Positions 34,248 to 43,372 of a DNA stretch of 64,000 nucleotides are shown piece after piece (position 1 is the first letter of the stretch; every line of letters begins with the position of its first letter). The notes below the pieces were generated by a model that was not told the DNA's origin, did not search any database, and was given only the letters and a program-made list of their open reading frames with translations. Source of the stretch: Adhaeretor mobilis (GTDB taxonomy: Bacteria > Planctomycetota > Planctomycetia > Pirellulales > Lacipirellulaceae). A program made the translations under genes and the position numbers. The stretch is taken from NCBI RefSeq assembly GCF_007741515.1, contig NZ_CP036263.1, forward strand, positions 2,233,501-2,297,500. Reading direction: 5' to 3'.

Positions 34248-34393
34248 CCTTGTTCCCACGCTCCTGCGTGGGAACGCAATGGTACGTCGCTCTGCGGCGC
34301 TGAACCCTTCGCACAACAAACCACTGTTTAGGATTCAGCGCCGCAGGAGCGGCTGGATAGTTCTTTCCCACGCAGGAGCGTGGGAACGAGGGT
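34248..34393. repeat. Nested palindromic repeat between the protease gene and dnaG
   Basis: Two hairpins, GTTCCCACG-ctcctg-CGTGGGAAC (34252-34275) and TTCCCACG-caggag-CGTGGGAA (34365-34386), enclose a further inverted pair (GCGGCGCTGAA and TTCAGCGCCGC). The entire element can fold on itself. It ends 26 bases before the dnaG ATG at 34419. Confidence 0.8.
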
Positions 34394-34418
34394 AGTGAAT
34401 TGAAGAGAGATTCCACAA

Positions 34419-36332
34419 ATGTCGTTAGCTGATATGCAGGATGCAAAAGAACAAGTTCGCCAGGCGGTCGACATTGTCGAGCTCGTAGGCGGATACTTGC
34501 AATTGCGCCGGCAAGGTCGGAACTTTGTGGGACTGTGCCCGTGGCATGATGATTCGCGTCCCAGCATGCAAGTGAATCCGGAACGGCAATCGTTCAAGTG
34601 TTGGGTATGCGATATCGGCGGCGATATTTTCACGTTCCTCATGCGGATCGAAGGCGTCGAGTTCCGCGAAGCGCTGGAAATGCTCGCCGAACGTGCCGGT
34701 GTAGAGCTCAGCCAACGGCCTGCCAACCAGTCGCCGACTGATAGTCAGTTCGAACGTAGCAATTTACTGAAGGCGCTTGCTTGGGCCGAGCAGCAGTTTC
34801 ATCAGGCGCTGCTCAAGTCGCCCGCTGCGGAACCCGCCCGCAAGTACCTCGCTGATCGTGGCATCAACGACGAGAGCGTCGAGAAGTTTCACATCGGCTT
34901 TTCTCCGAACGAGTGGGAATGGCTTACCAAGCGTGGAGCGGCGGCCGGGTTCTCGCCGGCGGTGTTGGAACGCGTCGGGTGCGCCGGCAAGCGAGATAGC
35001 GGTGGATACTACGACCGGTTCCGTGGGAGATTGATGTTCTCGATTCGTGATGTGCGTTCGCGACCCATTGCGTTTGGCGGGCGCGTGTTGCCCGAATTCG
35101 CTGGCGAGCGTGATGCGAAGTACATCAACAGTCCGGAGACGCCGTTGTTCAGCAAGAGTCGCGAGCTTTACGCGCTGGATGTGGCTCGCGATGGTGTATC
35201 GCGCGAAGGCGAGGTTGTCGTCATGGAGGGTTACACCGACGTAATCATGGCGCACCAGCACGGCATCGACCATGCTGTCGCCGTGCTGGGAACCGCGTTG
35301 GGCGAGCAGCATGTGCCTTTGGTAAAGCGTTTTACCGATACGATTACGCTAGTACTCGACGGCGATGAAGCGGGCCAACGCCGCACGATGGACATCCTCG
35401 ACAACCTGCTAGCACTCTTCATTAAATTTGAGATAGAATTAAAAGTTTTGGGGTTGCCTGAAGGGGCCGATCCATGTGATGTTGTTGTATCGCAAGGAAG
35501 CGACGCGTTTCGCGAGCTGCTCGCCAGTTCAAAAGACGCACTCACTCACAAAATGGATTTTGTGATGCAAACTTTGGCTCAACAATCTGGCGCGTCTTCG
35601 ACGCATGACTCGGCGCAAGCCGTCGAGTCGATTCTCGCCACGCTCGCCCGCGCACTGCCCGGCGGGGTTAGCTCTACATCTTCGGCACTGGTTCGCGAAC
35701 AGCAGATGGTCGGCCGCATTGCCCGCCAGTTTGGCCTTGCCGACGATACACTCCGCACACGCTTAAAAGCACTCCGTAAGAGTCAGGCGAAACCGCAAGC
35801 GACGCGGCCTACGCAATCGGCAATAGCGAATATGACTGATGACGAGGAAATGCCTGATGAATCGGCATTCTCCTCTGCCCCGGCCACGAAGCCCACGGCT
35901 TGGGACCAAGAATTGATCGAGCTGATCCTCTTGCAGCCAGAAGCGATGACGCTCATGAGCACGCAAGTGAGCGGCGACGATGCCACGAGTGAATCGGCCA
36001 AGGAAATTTTCCAGCTCGCTCGCGATCTGCATGAAGTGGGCATCTTACCGACTTACGAGCAGCTGATGCTCGCGACTGATGATGAACAAATCAAGAGTTT
36101 GCTCGTCGATTGTGACGAGCGCAATTCGTTGCGTGATACTAGCGATCCCCAGCTACGGCTGAGCGACCTATTCGCTACGGCCGCTCGTCGACGCGAGGAG
36201 GCGCGTCACCAGAATCAGTTGGCACAACTTCGCCAACATAAGCTCGACGATGACAGTGAAGACGAAGTCCTTAGAAAATTATTTGGAGACCTAGAACGCG
36301 GACAATCTGGTTCCTCGCCCACGGAAGGGTGA
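34419..36332 (+). CDS. dnaG: DNA primase
   Basis: Makes RNA primers for replication, 637 residues. Residues about 10-100 are the zinc-binding domain with CPWHDDSRPSMQVN, CWVC (Cys-His-Cys-Cys). Residues 125-250 are the catalytic core start (KYLADRGINDESVEKFHIGF, RFRGRLMFSIRDVRSRPIAFGGRVL). The TOPRIM domain holds VVVMEGYTDVIMAHQHGI (Glu) and LVLDGDEAGQRR (Asp-x-Asp). Residues about 450-637 form the helicase-binding C-domain, preceded by a Lys/Gln/Thr linker. rpoD follows 94 bases later, the usual dnaG-rpoD arrangement; rpsU is not in front. Confidence 0.96.
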   Translation: MSLADMQDAKEQVRQAVDIVELVGGYLQLRRQGRNFVGLCPWHDDSRPSMQVNPERQSFKCWVCDIGGDIFTFLMRIEGVEFREALEMLAERAGVELSQRPANQSPTDSQFERSNLLKALAWAEQQFHQALLKSPAAEPARKYLADRGINDESVEKFHIGFSPNEWEWLTKRGAAAGFSPAVLERVGCAGKRDSGGYYDRFRGRLMFSIRDVRSRPIAFGGRVLPEFAGERDAKYINSPETPLFSKSRELYALDVARDGVSREGEVVVMEGYTDVIMAHQHGIDHAVAVLGTALGEQHVPLVKRFTDTITLVLDGDEAGQRRTMDILDNLLALFIKFEIELKVLGLPEGADPCDVVVSQGSDAFRELLASSKDALTHKMDFVMQTLAQQSGASSTHDSAQAVESILATLARALPGGVSSTSSALVREQQMVGRIARQFGLADDTLRTRLKALRKSQAKPQATRPTQSAIANMTDDEEMPDESAFSSAPATKPTAWDQELIELILLQPEAMTLMSTQVSGDDATSESAKEIFQLARDLHEVGILPTYEQLMLATDDEQIKSLLVDCDERNSLRDTSDPQLRLSDLFATAARRREEARHQNQLAQLRQHKLDDDSEDEVLRKLFGDLERGQSGSSPTEG

Positions 36333-36426
36333 GAGGTTTGATTCGTGAACGTCCTTTGGCGAGCTCCCGCGCTCGTCATCGTGGCAAACTTCCATTTTGC
36401 ACACGATGTGCAGAGAGGATTTAGTG

Positions 36427-38223
36427 ATGACCCAGCAATCCCAAGCAGCCCCATCCAATAGTCAACTGTTGAAGAGCCAACTCCAGTCCCTTGGCAACCT
36501 GGCCAAGGAGCAAGGCTATCTTACTTACGATCAGACGAACGAATTTCTGCCAGACGAAGTGAACGACGCTCGTCACATGAATCTGCTGCTCGACTTGCTT
36601 GACGGGCAAAACATCAAGGTCGTGGACGACCCAAACTCTCCGATGAATTACAACTCAGAGAAGCCTGACGGCGAGCCTGAGGAAGAGCCCGAGCAACTCG
36701 CAGCCGCGGACATCCCCAAACTGACCGACGATCCGATTCGGATGTACCTGTCGCAGATGTGCAAGATCCCGCTCTTGGCCCGCGAGCAGGAAGTTCATCT
36801 CGCGAAGAAAATTGAGATTTCTCGCAAGCGTATGCGACGCAGCATCCTTCGCTCGTTCTATGCTTTGGAAGCCACTGTCGAAGTGCTTGAAAAGGTGCAC
36901 GCCGGCGACTTGCCGTTTGATCGCACCATAAAAGTTTCACAGACCGAGCGCCTCACCAAGCCACAAGTTGCGGCTCGCATGCCGAACAACTTGAAGACAC
37001 TTCGCTGGTTGATGCAACAGCAACGTCGTGACTTTGCAATCCTCACCGGCAAGCAGCTACCGCAGGAGCAAAAGAGCGAGGCACGCGAGCGTTACATGCG
37101 TCGCCGTCGCAAGATGCTTCGCTTGGTCGAAGAGCTGAGCCTACGGACTCGCCGCGTGCAACCGCTCATGGATGCTCTCTCGGAGATGTCCCGCCGCATG
37201 GACTTCTTGAAGAGCCAGCTCGATGAGCTCAAGGCAGAAGGTGCTACCGAAACTCGCACAAAGCCAGTCCGCGAAGAGCTCCAGAAGCTTATGGAAAAGA
37301 CGCTCGAAACTCCCGCCAGCTTGCGGAACCGTTGCGAGTTTCTTAAGGCGGAACTGGAAGAGTTTGAGCGTGTAAAACGCGATCTCTCAGGCAGTAACCT
37401 GCGTTTGGTTGTTTCGATAGCTAAGAAGTATCGCAATCGCGGCATGAGCTTTCTCGACTTGATTCAGGAAGGCAACACGGGTCTGATGCGTGCGGTCGAT
37501 AAGTACGAGTACCGTCGCGGTTTCAAATTCTCGACCTATGCCACTTGGTGGATTCGTCAAGCGATCACTCGTGCCATCGCCGACCAAGCCCGCACGATCC
37601 GCATTCCGGTTCACATGATTGACGTGCTCAGCAAATTGCAGCAAACCGCCAAGCGATTGCAGCACGAGCTGGGCCGCGTGCCCACGCACGAAGAGACGGC
37701 CATCGAAGCGGGCATTAGCCTCGAAGAAAGCCTGCACGTGCTTGATATTGGACGTACTCCCGTGAGTCTCGACCGCCCTGTGGGCGAGGGAGACGATTGC
37801 AGCTTTGGCGAATTCGTGGAAGACGCCCACGGTGACAACCCGTTGAATCTCGCCAACAATGGCCTGCTGCGGGACAAGATTAATGAACTACTGAAGACAC
37901 TCACCTATCGCGAGCGCGAAATCGTGCGACTCCGCTACGGCTTGGCCGACGGGTACTGCTACACGCTCGAAGAGGTTGGACGGATTTTCAAGGTCACACG
38001 CGAACGGGTTCGTCAGATTGAGGCAAAGGCAGTCGCCAAGCTGCAAAACCCTGTGCGAAGCAGCGAACTTGCCGAGTACGTGGTGGATAGCCCCGTGATC
38101 GAGGAAGATGTCACCTGGGAAGAGCAGCCAGGCGATGTCGCCGGTGAGGTGCCCACGGAAGCGACCGTCGAAATGCCCAGCGAGCCTGTCCTCAACTTTG
38201 AGGAGTTTCCTGCAGCCGCCTAA
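36427..38223 (+). CDS. rpoD: Primary RNA polymerase sigma factor (sigma70, RpoD/SigA)
   Basis: A 598-residue housekeeping sigma. The ATG at 36427 has AGAGAGGA at a good distance. Order of regions: a 1.1-like segment at 15-45 ([21 protein letters not shown]), region 1.2 near 108-135 ([20 protein letters not shown]), a non-conserved stretch of about 180 residues, region 2 ([57 protein letters not shown]), region 3 ([15 protein letters not shown]) and region 4 ([34 protein letters not shown]). The last ~45 residues are an acidic extension after region 4. A strong terminator follows. Confidence 0.96.
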   Translation: MTQQSQAAPSNSQLLKSQLQSLGNLAKEQGYLTYDQTNEFLPDEVNDARHMNLLLDLLDGQNIKVVDDPNSPMNYNSEKPDGEPEEEPEQLAAADIPKLTDDPIRMYLSQMCKIPLLAREQEVHLAKKIEISRKRMRRSILRSFYALEATVEVLEKVHAGDLPFDRTIKVSQTERLTKPQVAARMPNNLKTLRWLMQQQRRDFAILTGKQLPQEQKSEARERYMRRRRKMLRLVEELSLRTRRVQPLMDALSEMSRRMDFLKSQLDELKAEGATETRTKPVREELQKLMEKTLETPASLRNRCEFLKAELEEFERVKRDLSGSNLRLVVSIAKKYRNRGMSFLDLIQEGNTGLMRAVDKYEYRRGFKFSTYATWWIRQAITRAIADQARTIRIPVHMIDVLSKLQQTAKRLQHELGRVPTHEETAIEAGISLEESLHVLDIGRTPVSLDRPVGEGDDCSFGEFVEDAHGDNPLNLANNGLLRDKINELLKTLTYREREIVRLRYGLADGYCYTLEEVGRIFKVTRERVRQIEAKAVAKLQNPVRSSELAEYVVDSPVIEEDVTWEEQPGDVAGEVPTEATVEMPSEPVLNFEEFPAAA

Positions 38224-38269
38224 AGTGGTACGCAAAAGCGAGATTAGTCACTATTTAAGACCCCGCAGC

Positions 38270-38300
38270 GCCTCAACGGGCTTTCCCGTTGGGGCTTTTT
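38270..38300 (+). terminator. Intrinsic terminator after rpoD
   Basis: GCCTCAACGGG, loop CTTT, CCCGTTGGGGC (11 bp with one G-T pair), then five Ts (38296-38300). It lies 46 bases after the rpoD stop codon and closes the dnaG-rpoD unit. Confidence 0.88.
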
Positions 38301-38448
38301 GCTGCGCCGCATTCAAGTGCCGGATCTCAGCAACGGCTTCTGGCGACGTTATTACCACGACCGCCTTCATACTCGGGAAATGCCCGCTACAATAAGGAAT
38401 TCACCGAGACCCTACATTCGATCTCTTTCCCAAATGGAACCGTCAGCT

Positions 38449-39153
38449 ATGGCAGTCACTGCCGAACTTTTGCGAGAATTGCATCGCATGCACCAACAGT
38501 TGGCCGATCTTCGGGAGCGGCTGGAACGTGGTCCGCGTCAGATTCGGGCTCGCGAGCTGAACGTGGAGAAATTCAATGAGCAACTGTCAGATGCTCAGAC
38601 CACGATGCAGAAAACCAAGATGGCAGCCGATCAGAAGCAGTTAGACCTGCAAACGGGCGAGAACAAAATTGTAGACCTCGGGGCAAAGCTCAACACGAGT
38701 AGTAGCAACAAGGAATTTCACGCTCTGCAGGAACAAATTGCCGCATCGAAAATGGCAAACAGCGTATTGGAAGACGAAATCCTCGAATCGTTCGACAAAG
38801 TGGAACTGCTTAAGCAAGCGGTCGCAAAAGCACAGCATGAAGCGAACGCCGGGAAAGCTGAGCTAGAGAAGTCCCGCGAGAAGGTCGCCGCGGAAGCGGT
38901 GCTGATGAAGGCGGACATGACGCGACTCGAAGGAGAGTTGGCCGAGGCAGAAAAGGGCCTAACTGGCGATTTTCGCGAAGACTACAACCGCGTGATTCGC
39001 AGCAAAGGTGCCGACGGCATGTCCCTCGCCGACGGTCGCATTTGCACAGGCTGCGGGCAACAGATGACCCTCAATATGCATAACGACTTGCTGCTATCGA
39101 AACCCATTTTTTGTAAAGCTTGCGGTCGGATGTTGTATATCGGCGAAGAGTAG
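38449..39153 (+). CDS. Coiled-coil protein with C4 zinc ribbon
   Basis: A 234-residue protein. Residues 1-175 are a long helical hairpin with heptad pattern (LLRELHRMHQQLADLRERLE; later EKSREKVAAEAVLMKADMTR). Residues about 195-230 are a zinc ribbon ICTGCGQQMT, PIFCKACGRMLYIGEE. This is the CT398/zf-RING_7 group, linked elsewhere to flagellar or RNA-polymerase sigma54 functions in chlamydiae, but of unknown role here. The start at ATG 38449 (MAVTAELLRE) is favoured over 38434 because homologues begin like this from memory. Preceded by the rpoD terminator and followed by its own. Confidence 0.82.
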   Translation: MAVTAELLRELHRMHQQLADLRERLERGPRQIRARELNVEKFNEQLSDAQTTMQKTKMAADQKQLDLQTGENKIVDLGAKLNTSSSNKEFHALQEQIAASKMANSVLEDEILESFDKVELLKQAVAKAQHEANAGKAELEKSREKVAAEAVLMKADMTRLEGELAEAEKGLTGDFREDYNRVIRSKGADGMSLADGRICTGCGQQMTLNMHNDLLLSKPIFCKACGRMLYIGEE

Positions 39154-39209
39154 ACCGAGGAAGAGGCTTTACACAGCAAGCCGTAGGCGAAATAATAGAG
39201 CATGAAAGC

Positions 39210-39236
39210 GACGGGTCTCCCACAGGGAGGCCCGTC
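39210..39236 (+). terminator. Intrinsic terminator after the zinc-ribbon coiled-coil gene
   Basis: GACGGG, T, CTCCC, loop ACA, GGGAG, G, CCCGTC, followed by TGTTTGTTT. It lies 56 bases after the stop codon. Confidence 0.85.
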
Positions 39237-39333
39237 TGTTTGTTTAGCCACGTTTCTCAGGCAGCGTTGACTAGATAACAACCAACTCAATCCAAATAAA
39301 GTCGCACAACCACAGCAACGCAGCGAGGCGAAG

Positions 39334-39813
39334 ATGACTGACAGCACTCCGATGACCCGCAAGGGCTATGACAAACTCAAAGCAGAGCTTGCGCACATGG
39401 AAAATGAGCTTATGCCCGAGATTGAAAAGCGCATTGCTGAGGCGCGTGCCGAGGGTGATCTCAAAGAGAATGCAGAGTATCACGGTGCGCGCGAAAGCCA
39501 GGGGATGCTGCAAGCGAAGATCAACATGCTTAAGAGCAAGCTCTCGACCGCGGACATCATCGACATGTCCACCATGCCAAAAGACCAAGTGGTGTTCGGT
39601 GCGACTGTGAAGGTGAAGGATCTCGACTTCGGCGACACGGAAGAATTCACTTTTGTTGGCGCTGGCGAAGAGGATTATGACGAGGGGAAGATCCTCGTGA
39701 CTAGCCCACTCGGCCAGGGCCTGCTAGGGAAGAAAGTCGGCGAAAAAGCGGTGATCGAAGTCCCAGCAGGCACGAATAATTTCGAGATCCTCGAAATCCA
39801 CTTCGACGAGTAG
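39334..39813 (+). CDS. greA: Transcription elongation factor GreA
   Basis: A 159-residue cleavage factor that rescues backtracked RNA polymerase. GAGGCGAAG lies directly before the ATG. Residues 1-75 are the coiled coil ([40 protein letters not shown]), with the acidic tip E-G-D and the LKENAEYH signature. Residues 80-159 are the FKBP-like C-domain ([40 protein letters not shown]). Normal length. Confidence 0.95.
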   Translation: MTDSTPMTRKGYDKLKAELAHMENELMPEIEKRIAEARAEGDLKENAEYHGARESQGMLQAKINMLKSKLSTADIIDMSTMPKDQVVFGATVKVKDLDFGDTEEFTFVGAGEEDYDEGKILVTSPLGQGLLGKKVGEKAVIEVPAGTNNFEILEIHFDE

Positions 39814-39852
39814 TAGACCAGCTCTTCATGAAGGTTAGCCGTCGAGCTTGCT

Positions 39853-39884
39853 CGGCGCGTGTTAGCCGAAGGTGCCCCGCGCCG
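39853..39884. terminator. Inverted repeat between convergent greA and galM
   Basis: CGGCGCG (39853-39859) and CGCGCCG (39878-39884) form a 7-bp GC stem with an 18-base loop, followed by AATAAGTTT. As the two genes converge here it may terminate both, but the U-tract is weak. Confidence 0.45.
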
Positions 39885-39910
39885 AATAAGTTTGGCGGTT
39901 TACGAATCTC

Positions 39911-40909
39911 TTACACGAATTTGTATTCGCACACGTGTTCGTAAGTTTCCCCCGGTTGCAGCAGGGTTGAGGGAAAGCTCGGCTGATTGGGCGTATCGGG
40001 GAAGTGCTGAGTCTCTAAGCACACTGCCGAGCGGTATTTGTACTGCTTACCACCTTTGCCGGTTTGGCCGTGCAAGCCGTTGCCGATGTAGAGCTGCACG
40101 CCCGGTTGATCGGTGCTCACCAGCATCCGACGAGCGGAGCTGGGATCGAACACCTCGGCAATTTCTCGCACCGAACCGGTTTGTCCGTTGAGTACATAAT
40201 TATGATCGTACCCGCCGGCATCAGGTCCCGTGAGTGAGTCGAGACGAGTCCCAATGGTTTGCCGCTCGCGGAAATCAAATGGGGTGCCAGCGACCTCGGC
40301 GATTTCGCCCGTAGGAATCGCCTCTTCATCTACTACGGTGTAGTGGTCTGCGTTGATGCGGACCTCGTGGTCCAGTACGCTCTCTGTGCCGTGTCCCGCA
40401 AGATTGAAGTAGCTGTGATTCGTCAGGTTCACGTGCGTTGGCTTTGTCGTGGTGGCTCTGTATTCGACTCGGATAGCGTTGTCGTCTGTGAGTGTGTACA
40501 CAACCGTGCAGTCGAGATCGCCAGGAAAGTTTTCCTCGCCATCGGGGCTTACGTAATGAAAGCGTACGCCCTTTCCATCGGGGCCATCAAATTCAGTGCC
40601 TGCCCACTCGACTTTATCGAGGCCGCGCTCGGGCCCGCCGTGCAGATGATTCTGACCTATATTGGTCGCCAGTTGGTACTCACGGCCCTCGATTGTGAAC
40701 CGGCCTTTGGCGATCCGGTTTGCATAGCGGCCAGTCGTACAGCCAAAGTGCTGATTCGCCCCGGTAGCGTAGCCCGCTTCTTCGTCAAAGCCGAGCACGA
40801 CATCGACGGTCTCGCCGTTGGCGTCGGGCACATGCCATTCTGCCAAAGTAGCCCCGCGGCTGATGAACTTTGCCCGCATGCCATTTGAGTTCTCAACGAC
40901 GAATTCCAT
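39911..40909 (-). CDS. galM: Aldose 1-epimerase (mutarotase)
   Basis: Interconverts alpha and beta anomers of aldoses, 332 residues. GGAG seven bases upstream of the ATG at 40909 fixes the start (MEFVVENSNGMRAKFISRGA). Motifs: FGCTTGRYANRIAKGRFTIEG, NHLHGGPERGLDKVEW with the first catalytic histidine, VNLTNHSYFNLAGHG with the second, DAGGYDHNYVL, VSTDQPGVQLYIGNGLHGQ and the C-terminal VCLETQHFPDTPNQPSFPS with the catalytic glutamate. No sugar operon surrounds it. Confidence 0.95.
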   Translation of the reverse strand: MEFVVENSNGMRAKFISRGATLAEWHVPDANGETVDVVLGFDEEAGYATGANQHFGCTTGRYANRIAKGRFTIEGREYQLATNIGQNHLHGGPERGLDKVEWAGTEFDGPDGKGVRFHYVSPDGEENFPGDLDCTVVYTLTDDNAIRVEYRATTTKPTHVNLTNHSYFNLAGHGTESVLDHEVRINADHYTVVDEEAIPTGEIAEVAGTPFDFRERQTIGTRLDSLTGPDAGGYDHNYVLNGQTGSVREIAEVFDPSSARRMLVSTDQPGVQLYIGNGLHGQTGKGGKQYKYRSAVCLETQHFPDTPNQPSFPSTLLQPGETYEHVCEYKFV

Positions 40910-41090
40910 AGTCTTGCTCCGCGAATATTGTCTTCTTGATTGGCGAGAAGGCGAATTATCACGGAGCATTGAGAGATTGGCAACCAGCTATGTAGCGATA
41001 GGCTCGATTGATTAGAGTATCCAACTGTAGAATCGAGTTAGCTCGCATCTTCCCAATGCCGCTTCATCGCTCACCAACCGCGAAACTCGT

Positions 41091-41103
41091 CATCGGGACG
41101 ATG
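41091..41103. repeat. Short palindrome, copy 3, with an inverted neighbour
   Basis: CATCGGGACGATG, matching the core of 17099-17113. A related unit GCATCTTCCCAATGC lies inverted at 41045-41059, so the pair forms a larger inverted repeat between galM and the RTX gene. Confidence 0.55.
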
Positions 41104-41132
41104 CGGGCTAATAAGATGAAGGTTCGTCAAGA

Positions 41133-41164
41133 AAGCGAGAGACTCATTGCTGAGTCTCCCGCTT
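41133..41164 (-). terminator. Intrinsic terminator after the RTX gene
   Basis: On the minus strand: AAGCG, one mismatch, GAGACTCA, 4-base loop, TGAGTCTC, one mismatch, CGCTT, then TCTT. It lies 26 bases after the stop codon at 41191. Confidence 0.8.
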
Positions 41165-41190
41165 CGTCGATTCCTCGCTGAGCTTCTAGC

Positions 41191-42711
41191 TCACGGTCCT
41201 TCGAACACGATGTCCTCGGGGTCTTTCTCGACGCTATCATCGCCGTCGATGATAAGGAAATCGACTTCGCCATCGAGGGCGTCGATCTTATCGGCCCCCG
41301 GTCCGCCGAACAGGATATCGCTACCGGTACCGCCAACGAGCTTATCGTTGCCGATTCCGCCAAGGATAATGTCGTTGCCGCGACCCCCCAGCAACTCATC
41401 GTCTCCAGCACCGCCGTCGATCCAGTCGTTGCCTCCGGCGCCGAAGATCGTGTCGTTACCACGACCACCTCGAATGGCGTCATTCCCAGATCCACCGGAA
41501 ATGCGATCGTTCCCACGACCTCCGATGATGCGATCTGCACCCAACATGCCGAGGATCGTATCGTTGCCACCGCGCCCGTAAATGAGGTCGTTTGCAGCAA
41601 AAGCAAGGTCCACAGCATTCACAGCAGCGACCTCAGCACCAGCGGTGGGCGCATCTTCGACGGGCTCGCCCTCGAGATCGATCGAGCGGAAGAGTGCGTC
41701 TGCGTTGGTGATATCTTCGCGAACGATCTCTCCGTTAATCTCCGGATCAGCGGGAGTCGTAGAAAGGTCGACCGGATCGCCGATCATCAGATCGTCTCCT
41801 TCACCGCCATCCATCCAGTCGGAACCACGACCGCCCAGCATGTAGTCACGCTGGTCGCCACCAGACATTCGGTCGTTACCACCGTTGCCGAGCAGGATGT
41901 CTACGCCAGCGCCGCCGCGGATGCTATCGCTAGCTTGTCCGCCGAGGGCCACGTCATTCCCGTCGCCTCCGGAAAGCGAATCCCGACCGCTGTTGACGTT
42001 CGCATAGCGGCGAGCGTAATCATGCAGCCCGGCATAGTCGTCGGGCACTTGGTTAGTACCATCGCCGAAGAGCCAGTCGTTGCCAGCATCACCGCTCAGT
42101 CGATCATTGCCGGAGCCGCCAGCCATGGCATCGTTGCCATCGCCGCCGCTCAACCGATCGTTGCCGGCTCCGCCGAGTAGGGCATCGTTACCGACCCCAC
42201 CAGAGATGACATCCGCACCGAGACCACCCACAATCAGGTCGTTGCCAGCGCCGCCGCGGATGCGGTCTCGACCATTACCGCCGTCGATGCCGTCGTTCCC
42301 CGAACCACCCTGCACGCTATCGTTTCCGTCGCCGGCTCGGATGTGCGTCCACTGGTGCACTGAGGCGTCCATGCGGATCAGGTCGTTACCATCTCCACCA
42401 AAGACGACGATGCCGTCGATTTCGTCGCTGTTGTAAGTGCTTTCGTCACCGTTCACGACTACGTGCAGCCGATTGTTGTCATCGACAAAGGCGTTGATGC
42501 GATCGACTTCACTCGTTCCCTCCGCAACGACGATACTTGTCTGCGGATTCACGAGATCGATGTCGTCGAAGTTCGGCAAATCCACAATCGCTATATCGGC
42601 AGCCAAGAGGGTGCGCGACTCCAGCGATTCCATACGAGTTTGCCGACCGAACTTCAAAGATCGTTGCATCCTCTGCTTAAGTAATCTCTTTTGCTTTCTA
42701 GATTTCGACAT
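41191..42711 (-). CDS. RTX-type calcium-binding repeat protein with LEPR-XLL-like N-terminus
   Basis: A 506-residue surface or secreted protein. GGAG seven bases before the ATG at 42711 sets the start. Residues 1-27 are very basic (MSKSRKQKRLLKQRMQRSLK). Residues 28-38 read MESLESRTLLA, a variant of the LEPR-XLL motif found at the N-termini of large planctomycete exported proteins. Residues about 85-490 contain many GGxGxDxxx nonapeptides (for example GGSGNDGIDGGNGRDRIRGG), which bind Ca2+ in beta-rolls, interrupted by one less repetitive segment near 330-390. There is no classical signal peptide and no type I secretion gene nearby. The repeats produce long open frames on the opposite strand, which I regard as artefacts. 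Confidence 0.88.
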   Translation of the reverse strand: MSKSRKQKRLLKQRMQRSLKFGRQTRMESLESRTLLAADIAIVDLPNFDDIDLVNPQTSIVVAEGTSEVDRINAFVDDNNRLHVVVNGDESTYNSDEIDGIVVFGGDGNDLIRMDASVHQWTHIRAGDGNDSVQGGSGNDGIDGGNGRDRIRGGAGNDLIVGGLGADVISGGVGNDALLGGAGNDRLSGGDGNDAMAGGSGNDRLSGDAGNDWLFGDGTNQVPDDYAGLHDYARRYANVNSGRDSLSGGDGNDVALGGQASDSIRGGAGVDILLGNGGNDRMSGGDQRDYMLGGRGSDWMDGGEGDDLMIGDPVDLSTTPADPEINGEIVREDITNADALFRSIDLEGEPVEDAPTAGAEVAAVNAVDLAFAANDLIYGRGGNDTILGMLGADRIIGGRGNDRISGGSGNDAIRGGRGNDTIFGAGGNDWIDGGAGDDELLGGRGNDIILGGIGNDKLVGGTGSDILFGGPGADKIDALDGEVDFLIIDGDDSVEKDPEDIVFEGP

Positions 42712-43372
42712 TGCTAAGCTCCGTTCACAGTTGATGAGATGCCCCACTTCACTCGCTCGCTTTCGTTGGCGACTGACTGAGTGCGCACCTTCCACGCAAA
42801 CGTGCAGGCACTTTTTCGAAACAAACGTCTTGAAACGAATGTTCGCGAGAGTGCTGCTCGTTTTGGAGCTTGGAACTCAACTCGACGTGACCGTTAGTGC
42901 GCACTTTGGGTGCGTACCGCGAGCGCAGTCAGTTCTTTTGCTTTTAGAAGATTTGCAATCCTTGCAATGCAACCTTTGCATTGAATAGCCAGTCGCCCCC
43001 GATTGGCCCTTACCCCGATCCGACCCTTAACCAAAAACACTCTAGGAAATAGGGTGTCCCAGTGCCAACGAGTAGTAGCGTCGCTGGCACCTTCGGTTGG
43101 CTCGAGCCCCCCGGCCCGATTCCGTACTTACTGCCTTTAGCTTGTGCCCCCCAGCACATCTGGCCTGCAGATGAAAGTGAGGTTGAAAAGACTATTCATC
43201 ACCTTCAACTTGCAACGTAATTCACTCAACGAAAAGTGTAAAGCGAAATGTGACCAACAGTGCTGAGGAAGTGCTCAAGGGGCTTCGCCAACAGAGTAAC
43301 TAAACACGAAGTTACGGATGAGGTTTCGCAGAAAGTGGGAATGCTTTCGATTCTGCGGACACAATCGTGTGT
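42712..43372. other. Gene-free interval upstream of the RTX gene
   Basis: About 660 bases. The minus-strand gene to the right ends at 43373, so this is the RTX control region plus a 3' region. Visible structure: CAATGCA-acctt-TGCATTG palindrome at 42965-42983, and a hairpin near 43051-43080 (GTGCCA, mismatch, CGA, loop, TCG, mismatch, TGGCAC). No supported gene; the only long plus-strand frame overlaps the RTX gene and is not protein-like. Confidence 0.55.

Noticed and set aside
41147-42436. Several plus-strand open frames with Ser/Pro-rich repeats
   Set aside because: They mirror the GGxGxDxxx repeats of the RTX gene on the other strand. The repetitive protein-coding DNA explains them, and likewise it is not a CRISPR array because the units are short, contiguous and coding.
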